Made by a program: the position numbers and the translations under genes. DNA of 64,000 bases. Source: Cycas panzhihuaensis. Taxonomy: Eukaryota; Cycadophyta. The notes beneath the pieces were generated by a model. That model did no database searches. It saw only the letters and a list, made by a program, of their open reading frames with translations, and was not told the DNA's origin. This document shows, piece by piece, positions 12,186 through 24,260 of this stretch. The stretch is taken from positions 59,651,741 through 59,715,740 of the forward strand of contig CM041465.1 of the NCBI GenBank assembly GCA_023213395.1. Direction: 5' to 3'. Each line of letters opens with the position of its first letter. Positions within the stretch are counted from its first letter, which is position 1.

Positions 12186-13552
12186 ATTTTTTGATTTGTT
12201 CAAAGTTTTTTAATATAATCTTTTTTATAAAGTTTAAAATATTAAATTAATTTTTATAAAAATTTTAATTCTAGACATTTAAAGGATTAAGCCCCTCAAG
12301 ATATTTAGCTCTTAGTTTCGTATTATCATATGTGACCTTTGGCTCATTGCTAAAGGGTCCTTTAACTTTACAATATTTTTTTTCTCTCTTTTTTTTAATT
12401 TTTCATTTCACATAGGGTAACTGGAATTGTTTTCCCATATCTATTCACTGAGTCATCGGTTTCTAATGAAACCTATCTCATTCCATCCAAATTTTTTTGT
12501 AGTATGATTTTAACTAGTCATATGACCTATTTAGTCCTAATTTGAACAGGCTTTAATCAGTTTAAAGTCAGGCATCAATTTTTTGAGCCTTTTTAAACTT
12601 TTTTTTTAAACTCATTTTTTTAACATATTATATTTTATCACCAAGAGATTATTTTGTACTCGGATCTATTCTGTAGTTATCTACTATCAACAAACTTCAT
12701 TACCACTTATTTATTTTAATTTTTAATCATTATTTTAATCGACCAAAGTGACACTTTAGTGTTTTTTAATATTTTTTTAAACATATTCACATAAAAGTAC
12801 TTATTGCTAATTTTATTATAACTTTTCTATTTTACATCAAAATTTAGTTCCGTTAGTTTCGTTGGGAATATGACTCACTTCTCTTCAAATTGACACTATT
12901 TTTTATTCATTTTAAAGTGTTTTTGCTAGTTTTCAAAAGTATTAAAGTAGAGGTACTTAATAGCCTCTAACCTATCATATTTACACATTTTGTATATATT
13001 ATTTCTCAATTTTTTAACTGAAAAGTATATTGAGTAGCCTTATAAACTATAATTGATCATTTTACAGCATTCTATAAGTATCTTATTAGCATTTTTATAA
13101 CATTTTGAGCCTCAGACTCCTGTTAGGCCTCAAAATAAGGATTGTACCTTTGATTCATCAAAACATTGACTTGTAGGAACTCGTTTTCAAAATGGTCAAT
13201 TCTATTGAATAGTTTTTTTTCATTAATCTTCATACTGGTATAGTTTCACTTTATTTTGACTTCATTTAGTACAAATTTAAAGTTGCTAAACTTAAGCATT
13301 TGACATATACCAACATTTAAAAAATTAAAAGACTGAGAATTCTTTTATTTTTCATCATCAAAGTTTCAATTCAGATTTGCATAATTAAAATAATCTTAGT
13401 TACATTTAAAATTTGCTTATATATTCATCATATTTCAAATTTTATTTAAAATTATATCTTATAAGCTTGTCATTTATTGACTTTTTTGACTTAGTAAAAG
13501 CATATTCTTTTTTATGTACTAAAGGTTTATGTAAAATAGCAATCAATCTTAA

Positions 13553-14020
13553 TCAAGTACAACTTCCTATCTTTGATGGCTATAATTTTTCACTATGGTA
13601 TAAGACTATGTAAAACTATTTTATCACACATAATCTTTAGAAATACTTACAGGATGAATATGATGTTAATATTATGGAAAATATTAAAAAAGACAACGAA
13701 GCATTAGCTTTAATATTTTGCACTATTAATGATGATATTTTTTCTAAAGTTTGTGAATTAATAACTTCTAAATCCGTATGAAAATATTAATTTCTACTTA
13801 TGGGGGAGATACCCTCAATGAATTTAACATTGATATTGTGCAAGTGACACAAGTGCTAGAACAGGTAGATTATAATGAAAAGACCAAGGAAGATACAAAT
13901 CAAATGCATAATCATCTTGTTGCATAAGAACCTGATCCTCTATTTGAGGGGAAGAGTTATGATAATATGAAAGTTGTTCACAATATAAATTTTTCAAAAG
14001 ACAAAATTCAAGTTCAAAGT
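13553..14020 (+). pseudogene. Decayed Copia gag of E1
   Basis: 'QLPIFDGYNFSLWYKTM' at the start fits the DUF4219 entry motif (x-L-x-x-x-N-Y-x-x-W), and 'KKDNEALALIFCTINDD' fits UBN2 (KKDxKALxLIxxAxxDD). A third conserved piece, 'GDTLNEFNID', follows with stops between the pieces. It ends only about 240 bp before the 3' LTR. The same gag in the same place is seen in E2. Broken by several stops; it would have supplied the capsid protein. Confidence 0.7.
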
Positions 14021-14259
14021 TTTCTTAAAGTTTCAGTTGACAAAGTCAAAGTTGCAGCCATACATCCACTTTTGAATTAAGCTTCATTTATTTACCATTT
14101 TTTTACACCATTCAATAATGAAGACATACACATTAGTAAAAGGATTAAGCAAGTGGTTAATGATCAAACCGAAAGAAAAATTTTTAAAGATTTTTTCAAG
14201 TACAAATTTCACAAGTTTAAAGAAAAGACATTGTTTGTGATGATCATTAAGGAGGAGAA

Positions 14260-14651
14260 TGTTGGAGTTAATACTCATCACCCCTCTCCTACCTTCCAAC
14301 CAGGAGTGCACACCTCACACTTATCAATTTATACATGTGGATGCTCACATGTGTAGGTAAGTATAAGGTAAGTTTAGTTTATTTGAGTTAAGTTTATTTT
14401 GAGTTAAGTTATTATTTTATTGTTATTTAAATTTTAGAGGTTGAAGAGTTTCCCTCCTCCTCCAAACTATATATTTTGAGGGGTGTGCAACCCTAGTATC
14501 TTTAGACACCTCTTTCATTGTGGATATTTGTAATACTTTCTTCACAAAATGGATTGAATACAAAGGATTCTTATTTGTGCAACAATAATGTATTGATTTA
14601 TGATTATCTCTTTTATGTTCTGCCATGTTCTCTATGATTTTTTTTCCTTCA
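14260..14651 (+). repeat. 3' LTR of E1
   Basis: Starts TGTTGGAGTTAATAC and ends CCTTCA, preceded by the polypurine tract AAGGAGGAGAA and followed by the TAGCC target duplication. Confidence 0.9.
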
Positions 14652-15325
14652 TAGCCCTTTCCATTGAATGAGATATTTATAAATCATACGAGAGCATAAA
14701 TTCTTCTGTCAAGACTCAATGATGGTTTGGATATTAGAATGACTTGTACTTTATCATTAATGATTGATAAATCAATGGAAACTTAAAAGACATCATGGAT
14801 GTGACTATTTGGTAGTAGATTTAATGCATAGGTTATGTCTCCTAGCTTTCTCCTTATTTAGAATAGTCCATTGAAATGTGATGTAGCTTGAACCTACTAT
14901 GTTATCATATGATCACTTATTATAAAGATATATTATGTTCTTATATCATAAAGTTTTTCCATTAGTGCTCCAATTAGGCCTTGTTGTCCCTTCATTACAC
15001 TCTGTTATTATATAGTTAATCATTTAGCTACTAGTGTATTCTTGATAAAGTTCATCTAATCATAATAGTTATGATGCAGAGATGGTTGTATAATCACCAT
15101 CTTTATGCTTCCTTGAAAGGATATAGGGAATTACATCATCTTTCCCCTTCTTGTATGCTATCTTAAAATCATGATCCTAGATTTTGGCAACCTATTTTTG
15201 TTGCTCTTCTGATAGGTTAGGTTGAGATAGAAAGTATCATAAACTTTGGTTATTAATCTTAATAAAATACTTATTTCTAAGTAGGTCAGTGCCACTTTGC
15301 CAAAACATAAAGAATAGTGGGCATT
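14652..15325 (-). pseudogene. Gyp-1 RNase H tail, zinc head, GPY/F region and start of chromodomain
   Basis: Minus-strand reading from 15,320: 'LYVLAKWHYLLRNKYFI', then 'NQSLWYFLSQ', the hallmark of the plant Gypsy RNase H C-terminus (HYLLG...F-x-I-x-T-D-H-x-S-L). Then 'KIAYKKGKDDV' (family: IxYxPGKxNxVADALSR) and a decayed HHCC zone. Near 14,880 'RRKLGDITYALNL' corresponds to the GPY/F region (IGxVAYxLxLP), then 'LDRRIYAL' and 'YLIQWKG' begin the chromodomain. The roughly 900-bp integrase core expected in the middle is absent. Left neighbour is E1; right neighbour is Cop-1, inserted in RNase H. Confidence 0.7.
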
Positions 15326-15327
15326 GA

Positions 15328-15612
15328 TGGAGTACAGGAACAGAGTAGAATGATTATAAACCCATAATAAGAAGTATAATAACAATATTTCAAATATTGG
15401 TGGTGTTCAAAAATCCCTTGGGTTGGAGACCACTTATTTAAAGTCAGGACATTGGGATATATCATGCCATCATACTGATATTTTTAATTTGAAAAATAAT
15501 TAAAAATTACATAGTTATTGACTCGAACGACTAAAGTCAGCTATGGAGGTCCTACAACATCCTTAAGTGGTGTGCATACTTAATTAATATGAAATGATCA
15601 TTGATCCCAACA
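15328..15612 (-). repeat. 3' LTR of Cop-1
   Basis: On the minus strand it reads TGTTGGGATC...CTCCA and is preceded by the polypurine tract AGGGGAGAA (plus-strand 15,613-15,621). Confidence 0.9.
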
Positions 15613-15619
15613 TTCTCCC

Positions 15620-17160
15620 CTATAATAGTCATTTCGTACAACCCCAAGCTTATCTATGAATTTATGGAATTTAATTTTCTAATGTACCTTTTATAAATAT
15701 ATTTGTTATCTAATCTTTTGTGTTGTAATAAACTAATGCGAGTTCACCTACTTGAACAAGTTCCCATATGAAGTGATGATGTGTCTCAATGTGCTTAGTC
15801 CTTCCATGGAATACTAGATTATGTGTCATCTAAATAGTACTCTGAGTATCACACCATATTTTAGTAAGACCATTATGTTTCATTTGGAAATCATGAAGTA
15901 AGCAACGTAGCCAAATTGTTTCAAATACACCTTCCACTAATACCTTATATTCTACTTCAATTGTTAACAAGGAGATGGTATTTTGCTTCTTGGCACTCTA
16001 TACTATAGAGGATAAATCTAAATTGAAAGTATACCTAGATGTAGATTTTCTGTCATCAACATCAGCTACCCAATTTGAATCAATATACTTAATTAACTTA
16101 AAATTTGATGAAGGTTTATAATATAACTCATAATCTATAGTGCCTTTTAGATACCTTAGAATTCTTTTAGCTATATACATAATATCTTATTGTGTTAATT
16201 TCAAGTAAATCAAGCTTCCAATCAATTATCTATAGAGTGTAAGATTAACAGGATCTGAGTTATCAAGTTTGGATAATTTGATTCCAACTTTTGCTAGTAT
16301 AGCCAAAGCTTTACAACCATTTATCTTGAACTTTTGGAGTAAGTCCAAAGTATATTTCCTTTAGGAAATGAAGATGTCATCATCATCTTTCCATACTTCC
16401 AATCCTAAGAAGTAATGCATTAGCCCTAAGTCTGTCATTTCGAATTCCTTACACATATCATTGTTGAACTTTTATGATAAATAGGAGTTATTTTTTATGT
16501 AGACCAAATCATCAATATAGAGTCCCACAATCAATATAGAGTATCCCTCAATTTTGATGTATAAGGTTAGATATGATTATCTTCTCTCAAACCTTTGATC
16601 TATGAAGTATTTATCTATCATAGAGTACCATGCTTTAGGTGTTTATTTCAATCTATAAAGTGCCTTTTTGAGTTTATACACTTTGTTCTCTTCCCCCTGA
16701 CTTCAAAACCTTTTAGCTATTGAACATATATCTCTTCTTTAATATAGTTATTAAGAAAGCACTTTTGACATCCATTTGATAAACATTATAACATTTTTAG
16801 GCTATTAGACTTAGCATCATTCAAATTGTCTTCATTCTAGCAACAAGAGTAAATGTTTCATTATAATCAATGCCTTCCTTGTATGCATAGCCCTTAGTAA
16901 TAAGTCTTGCTTTATGTTTATCAATGGACTCATCATATCTGAACTTAGTCTTATAGACCCATTTAGTTCCAATGGCTATCTTATTAGGAGGAAGATCAAC
17001 AAGCTCCTAAGTATCATTCTTAACAATAGAGTTATATTCATCTTGCATGGCATTCTTCCATTCATCGTTGGCATTTGCCTCTTCAAAGGTATGAGGCTCA
17101 TAACATTCCATGACTTGGCTCATTAGAGAAAATTTGACTCTATTTAAGCATGTGGATCTC
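15620..17160 (-). pseudogene. Cop-1 reverse transcriptase and RNase H remnant
   Basis: Minus-strand reading shows the Copia RT palm 'VYMDDLVYI' near 16,510 (family YVDD), then 'EFEMTDLGLMHYFLGLEV', then 'LIGSLIYL' and, at 15,998-16,180, 'MYIAKRILRYLKGT' with 'YIDSNWVADVDDRKSTS', the standard RT/RNase H junction. One of the two palm Asp residues is preceded by Met in place of Val, which is tolerated in the family; the frame is destroyed by multiple stops. Upstream the 'KWRxAMxxE' region (about 17,040-17,150) is recognisable. Confidence 0.8.
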
Positions 17161-17499
17161 TTTTCAAAATTGTTGTCTAGCATATTTACTATATCGTGGC
17201 TCCTTTATACCTACTTAAGGAACCTTTGATTTTGTGAAGACGTTCCAACATCATTTGGTCTTAATTCCTATCTATGAGGCACATATATAGTCTTAAGAGA
17301 TGAATCAAGTTCAACCACAATGTTTTTGCCTTTGTCTTTCTTAATATCTAGTTGATAGAAATCATCTTCTTTAAATACTATATCTCTACTTTTAATGACT
17401 TTTCTTTCTTTAGGATCATAGAGCTCATAGGATTTTGACATGTCACAATATCTAATAAATATATACTCTGTGCTTTTATCATTAAGTTTACTCCTTTTC

Positions 17500-18330
17500 T
17501 ATTTTGGAATATGGGAAAAAGTACAACATCCAATTCTCTTAGGTGGTGAATGCTTGGTTTATGACCTATCTATGCTTCTTTTGGTGTCATCCACCTAAGG
17601 GCTTTAGTGATACACCTATTTAGTAAATAGCATGTAGTGTGAATAGCTTCTGTCCAAAGTTCATATCCCAATTTCTTATCCTTAAGCATACACATAGCCA
17701 TTTCAACTATGATGTGGTTCTTACATTCATCTACCCTATTCTATTATAGAATGCAAAGATTAGTATACTATATTTTGATGCCATAATAAGTACAATAAGC
17801 ATTGAATTTACTAGAGATAAAATCTCCCATATTATCTAACCTTAGGAAAATTATTTTATGTCTACTTTGCTTCTCCACAAAGGTTTTGAAGTCCACAAAG
17901 CATTGAAATGCATATGATTTAAATGTTAAAAATAGACCCATGTCTTCCTTGTATAGTCATCAATAAAAGTGAGGAAATATCTTGCTCCTTATAAAGATTG
18001 GATGTCCATTGGATCACAAAGATCTATGTAAATTAGTTTAAGTGGACCTTTATCTCTATAGCTTCCATCTGGATAGCTTCCATCTGGAAAGCTCTCTCTA
18101 TGTTGTTTACCTAGGAGGCATCCCTCATATATATCCTTGTCAACTTCAATTTAGGGTAGACCTTCAACTATATTCATCCTTTTCATGAGAACTAGGCTTC
18201 TATAACTTAAGTGGCCAAACCTTTTATGCCATGTATCACTATCTATGTTGGTTGATATCTTCAATGTATAATTATCTAAAGGGGGTATGAATAACTTAAA
18301 GAGTCTATCACTATCATCTTACCTTTGATA
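17500..18330 (-). pseudogene. Cop-1 integrase remnant
   Basis: The GAG-pre-integrase zone around 18,050-18,130 ends in 'CKQHRESFPDG'; the catalytic core follows with 'YIDLCDP' (first Asp), 'FLTFIDDYTRKTWVYF', 'RLDNMGDF' (second Asp zone) and 'IIVEMAM' (Glu zone), then 'TPKEA'. A 15-bp direct duplication at 18,062-18,093 adds five residues (PDGSY twice). Stops interrupt the core. Confidence 0.8.
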
Positions 18331-18410
18331 ATAACTGCTTTATTTTTCTTTTTATCCTTAATGGTGCACTCACCATTGTCAAACATAATCTTATAATCTT
18401 ACTCCATCAT

Positions 18411-18650
18411 TTATCCCATAGATAGGAGGTTTTTCTTAAGAGCTATAACATGGAGGACATCATCAATATATCTTGTCTCTTCCAATTTTATAGCCAAGTA
18501 AATATTACCTCTACCACAAGATTTATAAGTGGTATCATCTCCAAATAAGACTTTGCCCTTCTTAAACCTATCAATAGTATGGAATATCTCTTCCTTATAT
18601 GTCATATGTCTAAATCATTTAGAGTCTATATACCAACTACCTTCTTCCTC
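18411..18650 (-). pseudogene. Cop-1 protease remnant
   Basis: The active-site strip reads W-Y-I-D-S-K-stop-F-R-H-M, where the family has WxxDSGxSxHM. The Asp and Ser remain, but Gly is Lys and the next codon is a stop. Downstream 'YIDDVLHVIALKKNLLS' matches the conserved VLHVPxLxKNLLS end of Copia proteases. Confidence 0.85.
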
Positions 18651-18669
18651 ATGGGAAACGAGACTTAAT

Positions 18670-19761
18670 AAGAATAGTTAGTTATTTTCTCTATTTTCAA
18701 TAGCTATATTAGCACTTCCTCTTGTTGAATGGTTATTTTCAACAAAACATCTATCTTCTCTATGGCCCACCTTATGATAATATGTGCATTGGATAGGATC
18801 TCTTCCTCTTTGACTTAGGCTCCTACTCTTAGGGGTTCCTCTATCCATAGAGGGTGTCATTCCCATTTCTAAATATAGGCCTTGATTATCGCTTTATCTA
18901 TTACTTGGATAATATGGATTGGACCTTTGAAAATTGCTTTGACCTTGGTAATTGTGCCAATATTGGCTAACTTCTTGATATATTTCTTTGCTTTAATATA
19001 TACTTTAGCTTTGGTATCTTTGATTGGGTCCTTGATACCTTTGATGAGGAGCTTGGAATCTAGGATGTTGATCTTGATGTGCATCCTGTCTTGAATTCCT
19101 ATCTTACCCCCTTGGAGATTGATCCCTTATCCTTGAGCTTTGAGCTTGGGCATTTAATTTGATTCTAGCCTTTGTTATAAAGGCATGTTCTAAGGGTTTA
19201 TTGGTACCCTTATTTTCCTCAATAGCTATTAACATAATACTTAATTATTTTATCTTCAAAGTGCTTAGGTTCTTAAATACCTCTATACTTGTGGCTATCA
19301 TTTCAAACCTTTTAATTTCTCCAACACATCTAAGTATTCATTCCACAACCCTTTGTTCAGTAAGTGTTTCTCCAAGAGATCTGATTTGGTTCACTAGATC
19401 TTAAACCTTGAACTCATTCATGGTCTCCTTGGGTGATGTCCTTAAGTTCTCAAACTTGCTTTTAAGTGTTTAAAGCTTGGATGAGGCAACTCCTTCATAG
19501 ATTAATTGCAATGTATCCCATGCTTCCTTAAATATGGATGCTAGAGGTATAAAATATAAGAGCTAGAGCTTCATTATCCAACCTGAAACATTCCCTATAA
19601 GCTTCTTTGTCATCATCACTAGTATTGTTATCAACATAACCTATCTTAACAATTTCCCATAAATCTTTAGCTATGAGGATGGGTCTCATCCTCCTACTCC
19701 AATTTAAGAAATTTGAACTGTCAAACTTAGGGATGATCATATTACCAACGTTTATTGCCAT
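18670..19761 (-). pseudogene. Cop-1 gag remnant
   Basis: It starts at the Met on 19,759-19,761 (MAINVGNMIIPKFDSSNF), followed by 'NWSRRMRPILIAKDLWEIV', the DUF4219/UBN2 entry. The middle has stops. Near 18,755-18,810 the CCHC zinc knuckle reads C-T-Y-Y-H-K-V-G-H-R-E-D-R-C: the second Cys of CX2CX4HX4C has become Tyr. Gag packages RNA; the damaged knuckle would impair nucleic-acid binding. Confidence 0.8.
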
Positions 19762-20301
19762 TATGTTTAAAAAATAAGTTTATTCAAATGTTCCCCTAAG
19801 GATAGTTAAATTGTGTCCTATCTACCTAGAAGGTTGTTAGTCTAGGCTTTAAGTTTTTGAGTCTCTAAGGAAAGCTTTCGATCATGATTTCTTAGCAAAG
19901 AGGGGACAGTTTTTTAATCCATTTGATCCAAGTAAAGTAGACTCACTGAAAAGCCAAATGAGTGGTCACTTACTAGGGTTTCATCTAATGGTGGAGGTGC
20001 ACCAATTTGCCAAAGTCCAGGAACTTGAAAAATATTTAAAATTAAGCTAAGAACCAATTAAAAATTGATAAAAAATTAAATGAAACTTGTATAAATCTAA
20101 CCCTAATTACTATTGGGTTGCTTACACCTATAAATGCTAAAGAAATCTACAAAATATATGAGTATATACAGTATACGAAGTAAATATCTCAAATATTTAA
20201 TAAAAACTATATGAAAACTTTAGAAAACTAAGGAAATATTTTAAAAAATATCACTGAATATATTGTCATGAGCCAAAACATCACACTTTAATACCAAATA
20301 A

Positions 20302-20587
20302 TGGAGTATAGGGATACAGCATAATGCTTACAAGCCCATAATGAGAAGCATAATAACAAAATTCTAAATATTGATAGTGTTCAAAAATACCTTTGGGTTA
20401 GAGACCACTTATTTATAGTCAAGACATTGGGATATATCCCGCTATCATACTGACATTTTTAATTCAAAAAATAATAAAAAATTACATACTTGTTAGCTTG
20501 AATGGCTGGAGTCAATTACAGTGGTCCTACGGTGTCCTTAAATGGTTTGCATACTTAATTAATATGAAATAAGCATTAATCCCAACA
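20302..20587 (-). repeat. 5' LTR of Cop-1
   Basis: Minus-strand TGTTGGGATTAATG...ACTCCA. It is followed inward by a primer-binding-like TTTGGTATTAAAG at about 20,288-20,300. Confidence 0.9.
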
Positions 20588-20588
20588 T

Positions 20589-20630
20589 GCATTTCCCTAT
20601 CATAAGTACTTTTTACTTACTCTCCTGTAA
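20589..20630 (-). pseudogene. Short Gyp-1 RNase H piece between Cop-1 and the LINE
   Basis: Only 42 bp of Gyp-1, reading 'VKSTYDREM' on the minus strand; it links the RNase H parts on either side. Confidence 0.65.
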
Positions 20631-23312
20631 TTTTTTTTTTTTTGGAAAGTAAAATATGGATATTATTACTTAGAAATTAATTACGAGATAATTAAGTGAA
20701 AGTGAAGGAGAATTACAAAGATCTAATAACTCGATATTTTACATGTAAAGCATTAAGGATAGAAGCATCTGTATGAAAGTGTTTCATATGCTTCTTGTAG
20801 AGAGGAGTGAAACACGGGTTGTAGGATAATCATGAAAGAATTTCCTTCCTAATGTGACCATGGTTATGGTTAAAGAAGGGCATCACTTTTTGGAAGTAAG
20901 CCATGGTATAAATTTTATGGATGATAATCTTAAAAAGCAAAAGCCAAAGATTTGTTAGATGATGATGATGAATGAACCAAATGTGAGCCATAGCCTAGAT
21001 TCCTTTGACAAGCTAAGAATGAAGAGTCCCTTGATCATTTTGAATTTCTATAAAACCCTAATATAGATCAAAGATCTAGAAGATAGTGAAGCAGATGTCA
21101 TGGACTAGAGGATAATACCACTATATATAATCAAAGCTATCATTGTGAGTATCACAAACTAGGTAGTAAACTTTATGTCGAATGTTCCACTAGTCCCATG
21201 TATCCTGGAAGATGAAAGCCTTATGGAGAATCCTCCAATGAAGCATATTGTGTTTGGTTTGAGCTTGCTTCCACCATATCCATTCCCATTCAACTTCAAA
21301 TTGAGCATGGCAGTATTGCTGACTATGAATCATACAGTAGAATTCTATGGTTTCAAAAACTTGAGCCCTAAATAGAAACTTGAGACCTTCCTCATACTCT
21401 AAGTCCATTATAGCTTTTAGGGGCTCCACTTATCACAAAAAGAGAATGATTCTATTAACCAATTGGAGAAGAGGAGGTTAACAAGGACCTTCCATTGACC
21501 TTGATCAAAGTCATGGAATTGAGCCACTATGTATAGGTTGTAAGAGCTAGAGAATTAAATCAATAAAGCTAACTTCTCTTAGTTAACTAGTAGAGGAAAC
21601 CATAGGGATAGCTATTTGTCAGTTAAATTTTAACTTAGAAATAAGTTGATCCATGAGAAAAGATGGTACTATAGTGAAGTTTATCCTAAGCTATGACCAT
21701 ATGGTTCCAGATGACAGAGCCATTATTAATATGATTTAGAGCCACAAGTTGTTTAGTAATGTGAGAGAAAAAGTATTTCCTTCTAATAATATGAGCCTAG
21801 TTATCTAAAGATCCCAAAATTGCTTTTCCCCTTAAACTTACATCATAATAAAAGGGTCTTTGACACTAAGACCACCGTATCCCTTGTGATCTGACACAGT
21901 GGTCCACTTAATTGGGTAAAATAACTTAGTTTTAATCAACCATAACTTCTAGAGGAATCTCATGAACAAGCTTTTGATTACAAAGAGGACTACTTTGGGA
22001 GCTTGAATAATAGATATTAGATGGTTAGGCATTTAGGCCAAGGTAGATTCTATTAAACTCTGGCAACCTACTAGATTAAGAGATCTGATAGGCTACAAGT
22101 CCATCTTATTCTTAATTTTTAAGATGTAAGGGCACCAATCAGTAATCTTTAGTCTAGAGAGGCCCATCGAAATGCCTAGATATTTGAAAAATAGTAGTTC
22201 TTGGGGTAATTGGAATTTTGAGGATTGTCGCCAGTGAGGTTTGAGTATCTAAAGAGGCTTCATTAAAAATAATGCTTAATTTATTATGCTTAATCATCAT
22301 CCCTACTATAAGACAAAAAAGGTTAAGGGCTTGTCTCTAAATGTTAATCTCTATATGTGAGGGTTGGCCCAATAGGATGGTATCATATGTAAAAATATGG
22401 TGTGTTGTGCCCTCTGCTTCATCAATTGAGATGCCTTAAAGGAGGTCCAATGACTAAAACCATTCTAATAAAGAAGATAGACCATCCATGGTAATAATAA
22501 ATAAGTAGGGGAATAGCGGGCAACCCTAATGAATTCCTCTACTTATGTAAATAAGACAATTAGTTGAGTCATTGATTTTTATAGCCATCAAAACCAAAGA
22601 GAGTACAACTCTAATCTAGTTGATATGGTTTATTAGTAAACCCTTTTAGAGGAGAATGGCGAGGAGAAAATCCCATTCCACTATGTCATAAGCTTTATTA
22701 AGATCCAATTTGAGCAAGGTTGTTTGTGGCCTTCTTATGTGAATAGTATACAGGGCCTCGACAATCACAGTAATACTATGTGCTATATGTCAACCTTTAA
22801 TAAAAGTTGTTTGATTTACATTGACAACTTAATAAAGGAATACTTTAAGTTGATTAGCTAGGACTGTAGTGATGATATTATACAAAGTGTTGTAGAGACT
22901 AATGGTCTCTAGTGGTGGATGGTAGGAGTACCATTTTTTAGAATCAAAGAGACCATAGTCATGTTGATTACTGGGTATATCTTACCTATGTTATGAACCT
23001 CCTTTATAATATCAACTATTAATTAGGGCACCTCATCAAAATCAATTAACAATAAGAGCTCTACAGACATTCTATCTAGTTTAGGGGCCTTGCCATAAGG
23101 AAGATTTGTCATGATTTTATGGACTTTCTCCTTTGTAATTGGCCTATTAAGAGATTCATTAAGATTTCTATAACAATCATTAGGAATAGGTTACACTTTA
23201 GAGAGGATGGTTTATGTGGCTTGTGCCCTAACTGGAGAGAAGCCTTGAGTGGTCCATAATATATTAAAATGTTGGAAAATCTCTTCTTGAATCTTGTGAC
23301 AAGAGCATCTAG
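20631..23312 (-). mobile_element. L1-type LINE, 5'-truncated, with poly(A)
   Basis: Minus-strand reading gives non-LTR RT motifs in order: 'LLKLDLNKAYD' (about 22,690), 'GCPLFPYLFIITMDGLSSLLE' minus a few residues (about 22,470-22,540), a degenerate catalytic box 'FTYDTILLG' (about 22,390; family FADDTxL, so Asp is lost), 'YGGLSVKDP' (about 21,880), and an RT zinc-binding C-terminus with 'MLHWRILHKAF' (about 21,230) and 'HNDSFDYI'. A 13-base poly(A) (T run on the plus strand, 20,631-20,643) marks the 3' end. No endonuclease domain is seen, so the 5' end is truncated. Inserted in Gyp-1 RNase H; no clear target duplication was found. The 5' boundary (about 23,312) comes from where the Gypsy reading resumes. 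Confidence 0.8.
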
Positions 23313-24260
23313 ATTTAGTTTACAACTTTCATATTTATAGGTGTATCATTTTATAAGAGTGCTATAACAATTCCTATTCCAGCTACATCAATCTCAATTG
23401 TAAAACAATATGAAAAAATAGGCATAATTAAGACTAACATATTTGTCACGGCTATCTTAAATCGATCAAAACTATGTTTTATAGCTTCATTCCACTTAAA
23501 TATATCATTTTTGCTGAAATTGCTAAGTGGTCATTCTATCTTAGTGTATTCTTTTATAAACATTTGCCAATAACCAATGAGCCCTGAAAACCCTCAAACT
23601 TTTGAGATGTTCTTTGAAGTAGGTCAATCAACAATAGCTTGGACTTTGGCTAGATCAATCTATACCCCTTGTTTGATATGATATACCCAAGATAATGCAA
23701 TGTTTATTTTGTGAGACTATAATTTGATCATTTTGTATAAAACTAATTATCTCTTAGAGTTTGTAATGTGATTTCTAAATGTTTGAGATGTTCATCCCAT
23801 GTTTGACTATAGTCTAGGATATCATCAAAGAAAACCATGAAGAATTTTCTAAAAAAGGATATAAATACCTAGTTCATAGTGGCTTTAAAGATAATAGGAG
23901 TGTTCCTGAGTCCAAAGGCCATCACCTTAAATTCAAATAACCCTAATATATGTGAAATGTTATCTTCTCGGTATCTTGGGGTTTAGTTGGGATCTAAATA
24001 GTATCTAGAGCAAAGATCAATTTTTGAAAAGTACAACTCCATACAACTTATCAACAATGTCATCCACACATAGTATAGGAAGCTTATTTTTATTGTTATC
24101 TTATTGAATGTAGAGCAATCCACACATATTCTAAATGAACCATCCTTCTTTCTTACTAATACTACCAAGGATGCATATAGAGATTCACTATGGATAATTC
24201 AATATCTATGAGGTGTCACATTAACTTTTGTATCTTAGCTTTTTATTTGTGACTATAATG
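23313..24260 (-). pseudogene. Gyp-1 reverse transcriptase and start of RNase H
   Basis: Minus-strand 'VVLVRKKDGSFRICVD' with 'FNKITIK' and 'YFSKIDL' near 24,000-24,168 is Gypsy RT; 'VFFDDIL' (about 23,830) is the palm box (family YLDDIL), both Asp kept. Then 'GFSGLIGYWQMFIKEYTKIE' (about 23,580) and 'FKWNEAIKHSFDRFK' with 'IEIDVAGIGI' (about 23,400) mark RT thumb and RNase H (family ETDASGxGIGAVL). Several stops. Right neighbour on the strand: protease. Confidence 0.85.

Larger units (their letters stand above)
9170..14651 (+). mobile_element. Gag-only LTR retrotransposon E1 (TR-GAG-like) with captured-looking cargo
   Basis: Complete element: 5' LTR 9,170-9,565, 3' LTR 14,260-14,651, flanked by a perfect 5-bp target duplication TAGCC (9,165-9,169 and 14,652-14,656). 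Internal order: primer-binding site, AGATCT-rich leader, AT/GTAT microsatellite, an unrelated more GC-rich block (about 11,050-12,185), a 1.3-kb AT-rich part, a decayed gag next to the 3' LTR, and a polypurine tract (AAGGAGGAGAA). No protease, integrase, RT or RNase H was found, so mobilisation must have depended on another Copia element. This resembles the published TR-GAG class. The LTRs differ at about 37 of 393 bases by eye. Sister copy: E2 at 33,351-38,559. Confidence 0.85.
15326..20588 (-). mobile_element. Full-length decayed Ty1/Copia element Cop-1
   Basis: LTRs at 15,328-15,612 and 20,302-20,587 bound gag, protease, integrase, RT and RNase H in Copia order on the minus strand. The element lies inside Gyp-1 RNase H; the Gypsy reading resumes across it (STYDREM on one side, TILYVLAKWH on the other), and GCATT flanks it on both sides (15,321-15,325; 20,589-20,593). 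One extra base on the right and two on the left lie between the LTRs and these repeats. The LTRs differ at about 50 of 286 positions by eye, mostly transitions, so the element is old. Every domain has stops. Confidence 0.9.

Noticed and set aside
18882-19404. Hydrophobic plus-strand frames opposite Cop-1 gag
   Set aside because: Antisense shadows of the gag remnant; the minus strand carries the recognised motifs.
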